A model generated the notes under the pieces. It was given only the letters and a program-made list of their open reading frames with translations. It was not told the origin of the DNA and made no database searches. Shown here one piece after another: positions 8,856-17,758 of a stretch of 21,741 nt of DNA. Both the position numbers and the translations under genes were made by a program. Positions within the stretch are counted from its first letter, which is position 1, and every line of letters starts with the position of its first letter. The stretch spans positions 1-21,741 of the forward strand of contig JAQGDQ010002477.1 in NCBI GenBank assembly GCA_030141605.1, written 5' to 3'. Source of the DNA: Tubiluchus corallicola (Eukaryota; Priapulida; Priapulimorpha; Priapulimorphida; Tubiluchidae).

Positions 8856-9419
8856 ATGACTATTGGTGTTTTAGCTGTGCAAGGAGCCTTTATTGAACAT
8901 GTAAAAATATTAAATAAAATTGGTGTAAAAACCTTTGAAATAAGAAAATTAAAAGATTTAAATAAAAAATTTAATGCTTTAATAATTCCTGGAGGAGAAA
9001 GTACAGCAATAGGAAAGCTTTTAGTTGAATTAAAGATGATGGATCCAATTAGAAATATGATAAAAGAAGGGCTACCTGTTTTTGGGACTTGTGCAGGAAT
9101 GATTCTGCTTTCTAAAAAAATACTAAATGAAAGTAATACTTACTTTTCACTAATGGATATAGTCGTTAGAAGAAATGCTTATGGAAGACAACTAGGGAGC
9201 TTTAATGTAATAGACAAATTTGCAAATATTGAGGATTTTCCTATGATATTTATTAGGGCCCCATACATTGAATCTGTTGGTCCAAGTGTAGAAATTCTTT
9301 CAAAAGTTGACAATCAAATAGTAGCTGCGAAAGAAAAAAATATACTAGTTACATCTTATCACCCTGAATTAACTAATGATGTACGAATACACAAATACTT
9401 TATAGATAATTTTATATGA
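8856..9419 (+). CDS. pdxT: Pyridoxal 5'-phosphate synthase, glutaminase subunit PdxT
   Basis: Class I glutamine amidotransferase that feeds ammonia to PdxS. The 187-residue length is normal. It shows G-V-L-A-V-Q-G-A-F at the N terminus, the oxyanion motif P-G-G-E-S-T, the nucleophile in F-G-T-C79-A-G-M, R-R-N-A-Y-G-R-Q, and the catalytic pair S-Y-H169-P-E171. Translation is likely coupled to pdxS because the start is one base past the pdxS stop. The stop is TGA, evidence that UGA is a functional terminator here. It is the last gene of the operon, with a strong hairpin 20 nt downstream. Confidence 0.97.
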   Translation: MTIGVLAVQGAFIEHVKILNKIGVKTFEIRKLKDLNKKFNALIIPGGESTAIGKLLVELKMMDPIRNMIKEGLPVFGTCAGMILLSKKILNESNTYFSLMDIVVRRNAYGRQLGSFNVIDKFANIEDFPMIFIRAPYIESVGPSVEILSKVDNQIVAAKEKNILVTSYHPELTNDVRIHKYFIDNFI

Positions 9420-9439
9420 TAATATGAAGCTTTAAACAT

Positions 9440-9491
9440 AATAAGAACAAAGAAGTTATCACCTTATGTAATTTCTTTGTTCTTATTTTTT
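9440..9491. terminator. Bidirectional terminator between pdxT and glgA
   Basis: AATAAGAACAAAGAA (9440-9454) is perfectly complementary to TTCTTTGTTCTTATT (9473-9487), a 15-bp stem with an 18-nt loop. On the plus strand the stem runs into a T-tract (9486-9492). It separates the convergent pdxT (+) and glgA (-) ends. Confidence 0.9.
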
Positions 9492-10942
9492 TACATTAAT
9501 TTTTCATATAATTTTTTATATTCTTTTGCTGAATTAACCCAGCTATTGTCAGAATCAAATGCATTATACATAAGCCGTCTCCACTTTTCTTTGTCTGATT
9601 TGTAAAGGTTTATAGCTTCTTTTATTACATATAGCATATCATGAGCATTGTAGTTTTCAAAAGTAAATCCATTTCCTATGCATTTACTTTTATAATCGCA
9701 TAACTCAAGATCAAATGATAAAACACTATCTTTTAAACCTCCTATTTCTCTGACAATAGGTATAGTTCCATATCTCATTGCAATCATTTGAGACAAGCCA
9801 CATGGCTCAAATAATGAAGGCATTAATATTATGTCAGAACCTGCGTAAAGTTTTTTAGAAAGAGTATTTGAAAATGCTATTATAGAAGAAAAATTATCTT
9901 TAATATGACTATAAGTTTTAAATAGGTCTTCATATTCAGGAAGCCCTGTTCCTAAAATAACCAATTGCATATCTAAATTTAATATTTCTTCTAGTACATG
10001 AGTTACTAAATCAAACCCTTTTTGCTTAGTAAGCCTAGATATAATTGAAACCATAGGTATACTTCCATTTACTTCTAAACCAAGTTCTCTTTGAAGAGCA
10101 AGCTTGTTTTCAATTTTTTTATTTAAATCTTCTTTATTATACTTAACATAGATTTCATTGTCTACATAAGGATCGTATGTTGAGTAATCAATACCATTTA
10201 GAATGCCTTTAAACTTATCAGACTCTAAAGATTTAAATATACCATGAAGGCCTTCTCCGAAAAAGCTTAGTTTCACCTCTTGAGCATAACTTGGGCTAAC
10301 TGTTGTTACAAAATCTGAATACATTATACCACTTTTCATGTATGACACGCTGTCATAAAACTTTAGCCCATTTTCATTAAAATAGCTTTGTTCTATTCCT
10401 AAAACATTGTCCAGAATGCTTTTAGGAAATATTCCTTGATACTTTAAATTATGAATAGTGTATACAGTTTTAGTATGCTTTAACTTTGGGAGGTGTTTAT
10501 AAAATCTATTTAAATATAATGACAATAACCCAGTATGCCAATCGTTACAATGTATAATATCAGGTTTAAAATCGTCCATATAACTAATAGAATCAAGAAC
10601 TGCTTTTACAAAATAAGCAAATCTCTCAGCATCATCGTATTCTCCATAAATAGAATATCTATTAAAATAATACTGGTTATCTATAAAGTAATATGTGATA
10701 TTTTCATAGTTTAATTCTTTTAATCCACAGTATTGATGCCTCCATCCAACAGAAACATTAAATTCTACTTTGGTTTTAATTTTTTCAGTATACTTAGATG
10801 GTATTATAGAATAGTACGGCATAATAACTCTAACATGAACATTTAACTTTTGTAATGCTTTTGGAAGAGATGAAACAACATCTGCTAGACCGCCTGTTTT
10901 TAAAAAAGGATATGCTTCACTTGCTACTAATAAAATATTCAT
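9491..10942 (-). CDS. glgA: Glycogen synthase (ADP-glucose)
   Basis: GT5 family glycosyltransferase that extends alpha-1,4-glucan chains from ADP-glucose. The length of 483 residues is typical. N-terminal L-L-V-A-S-E-A-Y-P-F-L-K-T-G-G-L-A-D-V-V binds the ADP-glucose phosphate (K-T-G-G-L). Further on are I-I-H-C-N-D-W-H-T-G-L, Y-T-I-H-N-L-K-Y-Q-G, I-S-R-L-T-K-Q-K-G-F-D-L and M-P-S-L-F-E-P-C-G-L-S-Q with the conserved catalytic Glu. The start has AAGGAG upstream. It is the last gene of the glycogen transcript, 11 nt after glgD. Confidence 0.97.
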   Translation of the reverse strand: MNILLVASEAYPFLKTGGLADVVSSLPKALQKLNVHVRVIMPYYSIIPSKYTEKIKTKVEFNVSVGWRHQYCGLKELNYENITYYFIDNQYYFNRYSIYGEYDDAERFAYFVKAVLDSISYMDDFKPDIIHCNDWHTGLLSLYLNRFYKHLPKLKHTKTVYTIHNLKYQGIFPKSILDNVLGIEQSYFNENGLKFYDSVSYMKSGIMYSDFVTTVSPSYAQEVKLSFFGEGLHGIFKSLESDKFKGILNGIDYSTYDPYVDNEIYVKYNKEDLNKKIENKLALQRELGLEVNGSIPMVSIISRLTKQKGFDLVTHVLEEILNLDMQLVILGTGLPEYEDLFKTYSHIKDNFSSIIAFSNTLSKKLYAGSDIILMPSLFEPCGLSQMIAMRYGTIPIVREIGGLKDSVLSFDLELCDYKSKCIGNGFTFENYNAHDMLYVIKEAINLYKSDKEKWRRLMYNAFDSDNSWVNSAKEYKKLYEKLM

Positions 10943-10953
10943 AAAAATCTCCT

Positions 10954-12085
10954 TTAATAATTTTCAAAATCTATGTCATGTATAAGTAATTTTTTTTCAA
11001 TTACCTGAGGATTTTCTTTAGTTGACATATATTCCTGGCTTTCGTTTATAGTGACATTTTTATCAATAATCATATTCTTTATTACAGAATTTTTTTTAAC
11101 TAATATATCTTGAATTAATATAGAGTTTTCAACAAAGGCGCCCTCCTCAACTGTTACATTTCTTCCAAGGACACTATTAATGACATTTCCCTTTATTACA
11201 CATCCATTTGCAATTAAAGAATTTTTAATATTACAATTTTCTTTAAATAAAGCTGGAGGAGAATCCTTTACCTTAGTGTATATCCTTCCATTTGAAAAGA
11301 ATAGTTCATTTTTTATTTTAGGTTTTAACATATCCATATTTAAATTGTAGTATTCTTTTATAGAGTTGATACATCTTAAATATCCATCAAATTCATAAAA
11401 GTTTACTTTTAAGTCAGGATTTTTTTTAATGTATTCATAAATAGAATATTTTATAGGATTAGAATCGTCTGTATCAATATATTTTCTAGTCATCTCTATA
11501 AGTATTTTTGTCCATAAAAAACATTTCTGTTAAAATATTAGCATCTTTATTTTGCCCTTTATTAACATCAAATAAAATATTACCATTAGCCTCTTCAAAT
11601 GTATCACAGCCTAAAAATTCATGGTATCCATTGCTAGTTTTTTTGTATACAAGGGTTATTTGTGCTTTGCTTTCTTCGTGAATTTTGGCTATTTTTTCAT
11701 AATCAATATTACAGATCATATAAGATGAGGTCACAAGAACTTTTTCTTGTCTTCTTTTTACTAAGTATTCAAGTGCAGCTTCCATCATTTGATTTTTCTT
11801 TTCTGAAGTATCTTCTAAAAATAAAAAAGTAAAAAGGCCTCCTAGTTTTCGATCTAAATCCCATGGCTTCCCTGTGCCAAGATGGTCTTTAAGTGAGTTT
11901 GAATTTTCTCTTGTATACACTGCAATATCAGCTATGTCTGAATTTACTAAATTAGAAAGAACAAAATCTATTACTCTAAATCTCCCACCCACAGGTATAG
12001 TTGCAATTGGTCTTGCTAAAGTTAGCGGCTTTATATCTTCTTTACTTTCTCTAATTGACAATATCCCTAAGTATTCGTAAAACAT
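10954..12085 (-). CDS. glgD: Glucose-1-phosphate adenylyltransferase GlgD-type subunit, frameshifted
   Basis: Regulatory or weakly catalytic partner of GlgC found in Firmicutes. The N-terminal frame (12085 to 11486) begins M-F-Y-E-Y-L-G-I-L-S-I-R-E-S and has the nucleotidyltransferase-like P-V-G-G-R-F-R-V-I-D-F. It reaches T-E-M-F-F-M-D-K-N and then stops at a TAG. The rest, with K-Y-I-D-T-D-D, D-G-Y-L-R-C-I-N-S-I and a left-handed beta-helix tail (V-I-K-G-N-V-I-N-S-V-L-G), lies in another frame to 10954. Removing one base from the five-A run (plus-strand T 11505-11509) joins them as about 376 residues, the normal GlgD length. As written, an ATG at 11493 overlaps the upstream stop by 8 nt, so the C-terminal half could in principle be made by re-initiation. 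RBS AGAGGTG precedes the start. Confidence 0.87.
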
Positions 12086-12097
12086 CCTTCACCTCTT

Positions 12098-13240
12098 TTA
12101 TATAATTTTAGAATTTTTACATATTTCTTTCCCATTTTCAATAACTGCAACGTTAATCCCATTTCCAACTATTACATTTTCTTTTAATATAGATTTGTGA
12201 CCAATAATAGATTTTTTAATTATACATTTGCTATTTATTATGGAATCTGGAAAAATGATGGAGTTTTCAATGATTGCATTTTCTCCTATAAAGACTCCTG
12301 GAAATAGTATTGAGTTTTTTACTGAACCTAATATGGTACACCCTTCTAGTACCATAGAATTAGAAATAAAAGCATTTTCACCGATAAACTGAGGAGGGTT
12401 TGGGGTTTCAGGGGAGTATATTTTCCAAGAGCTATCAAATATGTCTAGTTCATTATTTTCATTTAAAAGATCCATATGTGCTTCCCAAAGGCTTTTTATT
12501 GTACCTACATCTTTCCAATATCCGCTAAATGGGTAAGCATATATATTTAAATTAGCTTCTAACATTTTAGGGATTATGTTTTTACCAAAGTCATTATTTG
12601 ATTCTTTGTCTTGCTCATCAATGGTTAAAACTTTTTTTAGTGTTTCCCATGAAAATACATAAACTCCCATAGAAGCAAGAGTACTTTTAGGATTTTCTGG
12701 TTTTTCATCAAAGCTATTTACTTTAAAATTTTCATCTGTATTCATTATTCCAAACCTAGAAGCCTCATCTAAAGAAACATCTAGTACAGCAATTGTTGCA
12801 TCAGCTTTTTTTTCTATATGATAATTTATTATTCCTTCGTAGTTCATTTTATAAATATGATCTCCAGATAATATAAGTACATACTTAGGGTTATATCTAT
12901 CAATAAATGAAAAATTTGATAGATAGCATTTAGCAGTTCCCTTATACCATCTACCTCCATCTTCTTTAGTATAAGGTGGTAAAACTGATACACCTCCAAA
13001 ACTCCTATCTAAGTCCCAGGAATTCCTATTCCAATATGTATTTAATTCAAATGGCTCATATTGAGTTAAAATTCCAACAGTGTCTATACCTGAGTTTGAG
13101 CAATTACTTAAAGAAAAATCAATAATTCTATATCTACCGCCAAAATGTATTGCAGGTTTTGCAATTGTTTTAGTTAAAGGATAAAGTCTACTTCCTTGCC
13201 CACCTGCCAGGATCATTGCAACTACATCTTTTCTTTTCAT
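12098..13240 (-). CDS. glgC: Glucose-1-phosphate adenylyltransferase, catalytic subunit
   Basis: Makes ADP-glucose from ATP and glucose 1-phosphate, the committed step of glycogen synthesis. The 380 residues show the N-terminal pyrophosphorylase loop [34 protein letters not shown], the catalytic-loop Asp in [12 protein letters not shown] and F-D-E-K-P. A C-terminal left-handed beta-helix domain of hexapeptide repeats follows. AAGAGGTG sits 8 nt before the start. The gene lies 12 nt from glgD, so GlgC and GlgD are probably made together as hetero-oligomer partners. Confidence 0.97.
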   Translation of the reverse strand: MKRKDVVAMILAGGQGSRLYPLTKTIAKPAIHFGGRYRIIDFSLSNCSNSGIDTVGILTQYEPFELNTYWNRNSWDLDRSFGGVSVLPPYTKEDGGRWYKGTAKCYLSNFSFIDRYNPKYVLILSGDHIYKMNYEGIINYHIEKKADATIAVLDVSLDEASRFGIMNTDENFKVNSFDEKPENPKSTLASMGVYVFSWETLKKVLTIDEQDKESNNDFGKNIIPKMLEANLNIYAYPFSGYWKDVGTIKSLWEAHMDLLNENNELDIFDSSWKIYSPETPNPPQFIGENAFISNSMVLEGCTILGSVKNSILFPGVFIGENAIIENSIIFPDSIINSKCIIKKSIIGHKSILKENVIVGNGINVAVIENGKEICKNSKII

Positions 13241-13261
13241 AAATTAAACACCTCTTTATAT

Positions 13262-15130
13262 TTAGTTTACAGGTTTAAAATATACTGTAGCTAATGGAGG
13301 AAGATTTACATTTATATAAGCAGGGAAATTTTTCCACTGCCCTTCAGTAGCATATATTTCTCCATGATTTATAATGTTATGTCCTCCATATTCATATTTA
13401 TCACTATTTAAAATTTCTATGTATTTTCCAAGAGAAGGTACTCCAACAGAAATATATCTATGTACAGGTGTAAAATTACAAAGGGCAATTATGTGGTTGT
13501 TGTCTTCTCCTAGTCTACAAAATGCAACTCTACTTTCGTGCTCATTTTCATGTTCGATCCACCTAAATCCATCATAGCTTGTATCTATTTGCCAAAGTGC
13601 AGGTTCATTTTTATACAAATGATTTAAATCTCTACAAAAATTTTGTAATTCTTTATGTTTGGGGAAATCTAATAAGTGCCAATCAAGGCTATAATCAGAC
13701 TTCCATTCGTCAAATTGACCAAACTCCCCTCCCATAAATAGAAGTTTTTTCCCAGGGTGAGCCATCATATATCCATAAAATGTTTTTAAATTACTAAATT
13801 TATCATCATAATATCCAGGCATTTTATCAATTAATGATTTTTTTAAGTGTACGACCTCATCATGGGAAAGAGGTAGTATAAAGTTTTCAGAAAAAGCATA
13901 CATTAATGAAAAGGTAATTAAATTATGATGATACTTTTTATAAATGGAGTCTAATTCCATATATCTTATCATATCATTCATCCAACCCATGTTCCACTTG
14001 AAATTAAAAGCAAGTCCTCCCATTTCTTTAGGTTTAGAAACATTTCCCCAAGAGGTTGATTCTTCAGCAATCATAAGAGAAGATGGGTATTCTAAAAATA
14101 TTGCACTATTTAGATCTTGTAAAAATTCAATAGCCATTAGATTTTCATTTCCACCATATTTATTTTTTAATTCGTAATGAGATTCTTTTCCAAAGTCTAA
14201 ATATAGCATATTTGATACAGCATCAACTCTAATGCCATCTATATGATATTTTTCTATCCAAAACATTGCACTTGATATAAGAAAGCTTTTGACCTCATTT
14301 CTACTTAAATCAAAATTTGATGTCCCCCAAGAAAAATTTTCCCTTAAAAGATAGCTATCGTACTCATATAAGAATGAACCGTCAAACCTAGATAAGCCAT
14401 GGCTGTCTTTACAAAAGTGTCCAGGGACCCAATCTAATATAACCCCTATATCATTTTGATGAAACTTATCAACAAAATATTTTAAATCATCAGGTTCTCC
14501 AAATCTACTAGTTACAGAATAATAGCCAGTGGTTTGATAGCCCCATGAATCATCTAATGGGTGTTCTGTGATAGGCAAAATTTCAATATGTGTATACCCC
14601 ATATACTTAACATAATCTACCAATTCATCAGCAAGAATTCTATAATTTAAAAACTCGTTTGAAAGGCTACGCTTCCATGAGCCTAAGTGTACTTCGAAAA
14701 TATTTATTGGGCTTTCATGTGGGTTGAAGTGCCTTTTGTTTTCTTGCCATAAGTGATCATTCCACTTATATTTTTCCATATTAATGACTATGGAATCAGT
14801 TCGTGGTCTATATTCAGTATAAAATGCATAGGGATCAGACTTTAAAAGGATTTCATCTTGATATGATACTATTCTGTATTTGTATGAATCCCATTCTTTT
14901 ACTCCTGGAATGAATCCAGACCATAACCCTTCAAAGTTTTCTTTAGTTAGCTCGCCTCTAGGAAATTCCCAATTATTAAAAGAGCCTATTACATTAACAT
15001 ACTTTGCATTTGGTGCCCATACTCTAAAATAGGCTCCACTTTCTCCATTAACCTTTGTCAAATGGCACCCCATAAAGTTATAACTTTTATAGTTTTTGCC
15101 CTCATGGAATAAATACTTTGCTAATTCCAT
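13262..15130 (-). CDS. glgB: 1,4-alpha-glucan branching enzyme
   Basis: GH13 enzyme that introduces alpha-1,6 branches in glycogen. It has an N-terminal CBM48-like domain (F-R-V-W-A-P-N-A-K-Y-V-N-V-I-G-S-F-N-N-W), then a catalytic barrel with G-I-R-V-D-A-V (nucleophile Asp), M-I-A-E-E-S-T (acid/base Glu) and P-L-S-H-D-E-V-V-H (third Asp), and a C-terminal beta-sandwich. I place the start at 15130 (M-E-L-A-K-Y) because AGGAGG is 7 nt upstream of it, whereas the ATG at 15136 is almost on top of the ribosome binding site. Length 622 residues, typical for the family. It is the first glycogen gene, 34 nt after the radical SAM gene. Confidence 0.97.
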   Translation of the reverse strand: MELAKYLFHEGKNYKSYNFMGCHLTKVNGESGAYFRVWAPNAKYVNVIGSFNNWEFPRGELTKENFEGLWSGFIPGVKEWDSYKYRIVSYQDEILLKSDPYAFYTEYRPRTDSIVINMEKYKWNDHLWQENKRHFNPHESPINIFEVHLGSWKRSLSNEFLNYRILADELVDYVKYMGYTHIEILPITEHPLDDSWGYQTTGYYSVTSRFGEPDDLKYFVDKFHQNDIGVILDWVPGHFCKDSHGLSRFDGSFLYEYDSYLLRENFSWGTSNFDLSRNEVKSFLISSAMFWIEKYHIDGIRVDAVSNMLYLDFGKESHYELKNKYGGNENLMAIEFLQDLNSAIFLEYPSSLMIAEESTSWGNVSKPKEMGGLAFNFKWNMGWMNDMIRYMELDSIYKKYHHNLITFSLMYAFSENFILPLSHDEVVHLKKSLIDKMPGYYDDKFSNLKTFYGYMMAHPGKKLLFMGGEFGQFDEWKSDYSLDWHLLDFPKHKELQNFCRDLNHLYKNEPALWQIDTSYDGFRWIEHENEHESRVAFCRLGEDNNHIIALCNFTPVHRYISVGVPSLGKYIEILNSDKYEYGGHNIINHGEIYATEGQWKNFPAYINVNLPPLATVYFKPVN

Positions 15131-15164
15131 ACACATCCCTCCTAAAGTATAAGTTATTTTTATA

Positions 15165-16913
15165 TTAATTTTTTAATAGCCAACAATTTTTTATTCTCTT
15201 TTCTATTCCACATCTTAAACATTTTTCTCTGCAATCAATAGTTGATTTTTCTAGATTACTTTTTTTATACTCAGAGATTAAAAACTCTTTAGAAACTCCA
15301 ATGTCAATAAAATCCCACGGAAGTTTTTCAGAAATATTTTTTTCAGAAAAATAACTTTCTTTATTTAAGTTAAGCTCTTCTATTTTATCACTCCATAAAG
15401 AGTAAGAGTATTTACAGCTTTTGTATCCAGCCTTCCAAACTTCATATATTAGTTTTCCTATCTTTTCATCACCTCTTGATAAAAAGCCTTCGATATATGA
15501 AGTTTCTTTATTGTGTATTTTTAATGTTACATTTTTCATTTTGTAGAAAAGTTTTTTTAGTTGTATATGTATGCGCTCCATTTCTTCAAGGTTAGCCTGT
15601 TTACACCACTGAAAAGGAGTATGGGCTTTTGGAATAAAATTGGAAATACTAACTGTTATCTGCACTTTTTTTGAATGTAATTTACAATGGTATAAAATTT
15701 TTTTTATTAATTCGTATATACCTTTTATATCATCTTGATTTTCATTTGGCAAACCTATCATAAAGTAAAATTTTAAGTTATGCCAGCCTGATTTAACAGC
15801 TTCTTTTGCTGTTTCAATTATATCACTTTCTGTTATGTTTTTGTTTACGACCTTTCTCATTTTATTGCTACCTACCTCAGGAGCAAATGTAAAACCTGTT
15901 TTTTTTCCTCCCTTAGCTATAGATTTTGCTATATTTACAGAGTTTAAGTTCATTCTAAGTGATGGTAATGAAATACCTATATGCTTATTATTATATTCTA
16001 TGTTTAGTCTGTTAATTAGTTTGTCTATTTTACTGTAATCAGTACTGCTAAGTGAAGCTAAAGACACATTATTATACCCTGTGCTTTTTAATAATTTATT
16101 TATAAATTCAAAGTTATTTTCAACTGATCTTTCTCTAAGGGGTCTATAAGTGTAGCCTGCTTGACAAAACCTGCATCCTTTAGTACAACCCCTTTGAATT
16201 TCTGTTATTCCTCTATCGTGAACAATATCTATAAATGGAACTACTTGCTCTTCATAGTAACTATAGTCATCAAAATCTACAACTATGGATTTATTGATTG
16301 TGTTACCATTATATAATTCAGGAATGTAAACTCCTGCTATAGGTTTTATTTTTTCTAATTTTTCTTTTCTGGGTAAACTTTTAAACTTTTCTAGTGTTTT
16401 TACTATTGCCTTAAGAGTTGCTTCTCCGTCCCCAATGACAAAAACGTCTATAAAATCTTTAACTGGTGCAGGATTAACACAGCAAGTTCCCCCAGCTATT
16501 ATTATAGGGTCATTTTCATCCCTGTGTTTTGAATAAATAGAAATATCGCTTAATTTGAGTATAGTGAGTACATTGATATAGCTTATTTCATAAGAGAGAG
16601 AGAAACCTATAAAGTCAAGTTTTTTTAATAAAGTTTTACTTTCTAGAGTAAACATATTTAAATTATTTTTTTTCATAATATCAATCATGTCATTCATAGG
16701 AAGAAAAGCTCTTTCCATATATATATTAGGTAGTTTATTTATAATACTATATAGAATTTGTATTCCTAGATTAGACATGCCTACTTCATAAATATCTGGA
16801 AAAACAATGGCTCCATGTAAATTGTAATCTTTTTTATGTATGGAATTAACTTCTATACCTAGATATTGACTAGGTTTTTCAATGTCTAATAAGTATTTAT
16901 TAATATCGAGCAT
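15165..16913 (-). CDS. B12-binding-domain-like radical SAM protein (TIGR03960-type)
   Basis: Cytoplasmic radical SAM enzyme of 582 residues. The N-terminal domain (about 10-190) has the family's F-P-D-I-Y-E-V-G-M-S-N-L-G-I-Q-I-L-Y, I-G-F-S-L-S-Y-E-I-S-Y, I-I-I-A-G-G-T-C and V-I-G-D-G-E blocks. The 4Fe-4S/SAM motif C243-x3-C247-x2-C250 lies in R-G-C-T-K-G-C-R-F-C-Q-A-G-Y. A C-terminal Cys cluster (C-R-E-K-C-L-R-C-G-I) is also typical. The reaction of this family is not established in my knowledge. In many Clostridia it sits beside a DUF2344 partner and RNase E/G genes, but here it heads the glycogen cluster. The ATG at 16913 follows AAGGAG. A weak minus-strand promoter may lie near 16970-17001. 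Confidence 0.88.
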   Translation of the reverse strand: MLDINKYLLDIEKPSQYLGIEVNSIHKKDYNLHGAIVFPDIYEVGMSNLGIQILYSIINKLPNIYMERAFLPMNDMIDIMKKNNLNMFTLESKTLLKKLDFIGFSLSYEISYINVLTILKLSDISIYSKHRDENDPIIIAGGTCCVNPAPVKDFIDVFVIGDGEATLKAIVKTLEKFKSLPRKEKLEKIKPIAGVYIPELYNGNTINKSIVVDFDDYSYYEEQVVPFIDIVHDRGITEIQRGCTKGCRFCQAGYTYRPLRERSVENNFEFINKLLKSTGYNNVSLASLSSTDYSKIDKLINRLNIEYNNKHIGISLPSLRMNLNSVNIAKSIAKGGKKTGFTFAPEVGSNKMRKVVNKNITESDIIETAKEAVKSGWHNLKFYFMIGLPNENQDDIKGIYELIKKILYHCKLHSKKVQITVSISNFIPKAHTPFQWCKQANLEEMERIHIQLKKLFYKMKNVTLKIHNKETSYIEGFLSRGDEKIGKLIYEVWKAGYKSCKYSYSLWSDKIEELNLNKESYFSEKNISEKLPWDFIDIGVSKEFLISEYKKSNLEKSTIDCREKCLRCGIEKRIKNCWLLKN

Positions 16914-17127
16914 ATAGACTCCTTTATGTTGTTAGGGTTAGTTAGAAATTCTAAAATTTAGATATTTTTTATATAAATCATTATATTTTAAATTGTATCA
17001 AGCTTTATTAAATTTAAATAATCTTTCTTATTTTATTAGTTTACAATATTTTTATAAAAAATACTATAAAAACTTAAGTTATATTTATTTGGAGCGATCT
17101 AATTACTTTATTTTTCTTAAGTTTTTA

Positions 17128-17156
17128 TTCAACTATTTGGTTTTTTCTGATATAAT
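17128..17156 (+). promoter_or_regulatory. Promoter of the small hypothetical gene
   Basis: TATAAT (17151-17156) with an extended-10 TG two bases before it (TGATATAAT), and TTCAAC (17128-17133) 17 nt upstream as a weak -35. The start of the downstream gene is about 47 nt away. Confidence 0.55.
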
Positions 17157-17203
17157 ATTCTAGATTATAATTTTTGTTAATAAAATTTATGAAGGAGATA
17201 CTC

Positions 17204-17689
17204 ATGAATGACAAATATGATCAGTTATTAAAAGAGTATGTAGAAGATATCATTAAGTTAAATAAAAATGAATCTGTGATTAATCCAATTAGTACCACAT
17301 ATAAAGCATATGCTCTAGATACTGTGGAATTTTCGAAAAAAACATTTGATATTGACCTTGATTTTTCAGAAAATAGTATCAAAAAAGTAGAAAAGATGCT
17401 TAATGTTTTAAACAAATCTATGATTGTTAATGAACCTACTGAAGAAGAAACTTTAACTTTGGCTAAGAAGTATACAGGATACTTAGGTGAAACGTTTATA
17501 CATTTATTAGGTGGAAATTGGATTAATGACACGAATCTAAATACAGAAAATACTCCTGACCTTAGAATTAATGGGATATACATTTCGCTTCTCCCAAAAG
17601 TTCATAAAAGGTTATTAAATGTATCTCAAGACAGTGTATGGGATTTCTATGTTCTTTTAAAAAAAAGTCTTGGAAATAAAAAAATATAG
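17204..17689 (+). CDS. Hypothetical protein, 161 residues
   Basis: I do not recognise the family with confidence. The start is taken as ATG17204 because GGAG (17193-17196) lies just upstream; the in-frame ATG at 17174 has no RBS. The protein is soluble, with no signal or membrane segment. It has an acidic helical first half (about 1-75), then a short block L-A-K-K-Y-T-G-Y-L-G-E-T-F followed by G-G-N-W-I. This resembles an unannotated motif pattern seen in small bacterial proteins with Y-L-G-E and G-G-x-W. It has its own promoter and terminator, so it is a single-gene unit, divergent from the radical SAM-glycogen operon. Confidence 0.8.
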   Translation: MNDKYDQLLKEYVEDIIKLNKNESVINPISTTYKAYALDTVEFSKKTFDIDLDFSENSIKKVEKMLNVLNKSMIVNEPTEEETLTLAKKYTGYLGETFIHLLGGNWINDTNLNTENTPDLRINGIYISLLPKVHKRLLNVSQDSVWDFYVLLKKSLGNKKI

Positions 17690-17715
17690 ATATTACTTAA
17701 CTAAAGGTAATATGA

Positions 17716-17758
17716 AAAAAAATAAAAGAATCAATTTAACTGATTCTTTTATTTTTTT
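17716..17758. terminator. Bidirectional terminator between hypothetical genes
   Basis: AATAAAAGAATCA (17721-17733) pairs perfectly with TGATTCTTTTATT (17741-17753) around ATTTAAC. Flanking A and T runs extend the stem to 17716 and 17758 and give U-tracts on both strands. It separates the convergent ends of the 161-residue protein gene (+) and the coiled-coil gene (-). Confidence 0.9.

Noticed and set aside
10954-11493. Independent short gene downstream of glgD
   Set aside because: Its sequence is the expected C-terminal half of GlgD, including the beta-helix tail. Joining the two frames gives normal GlgD length.
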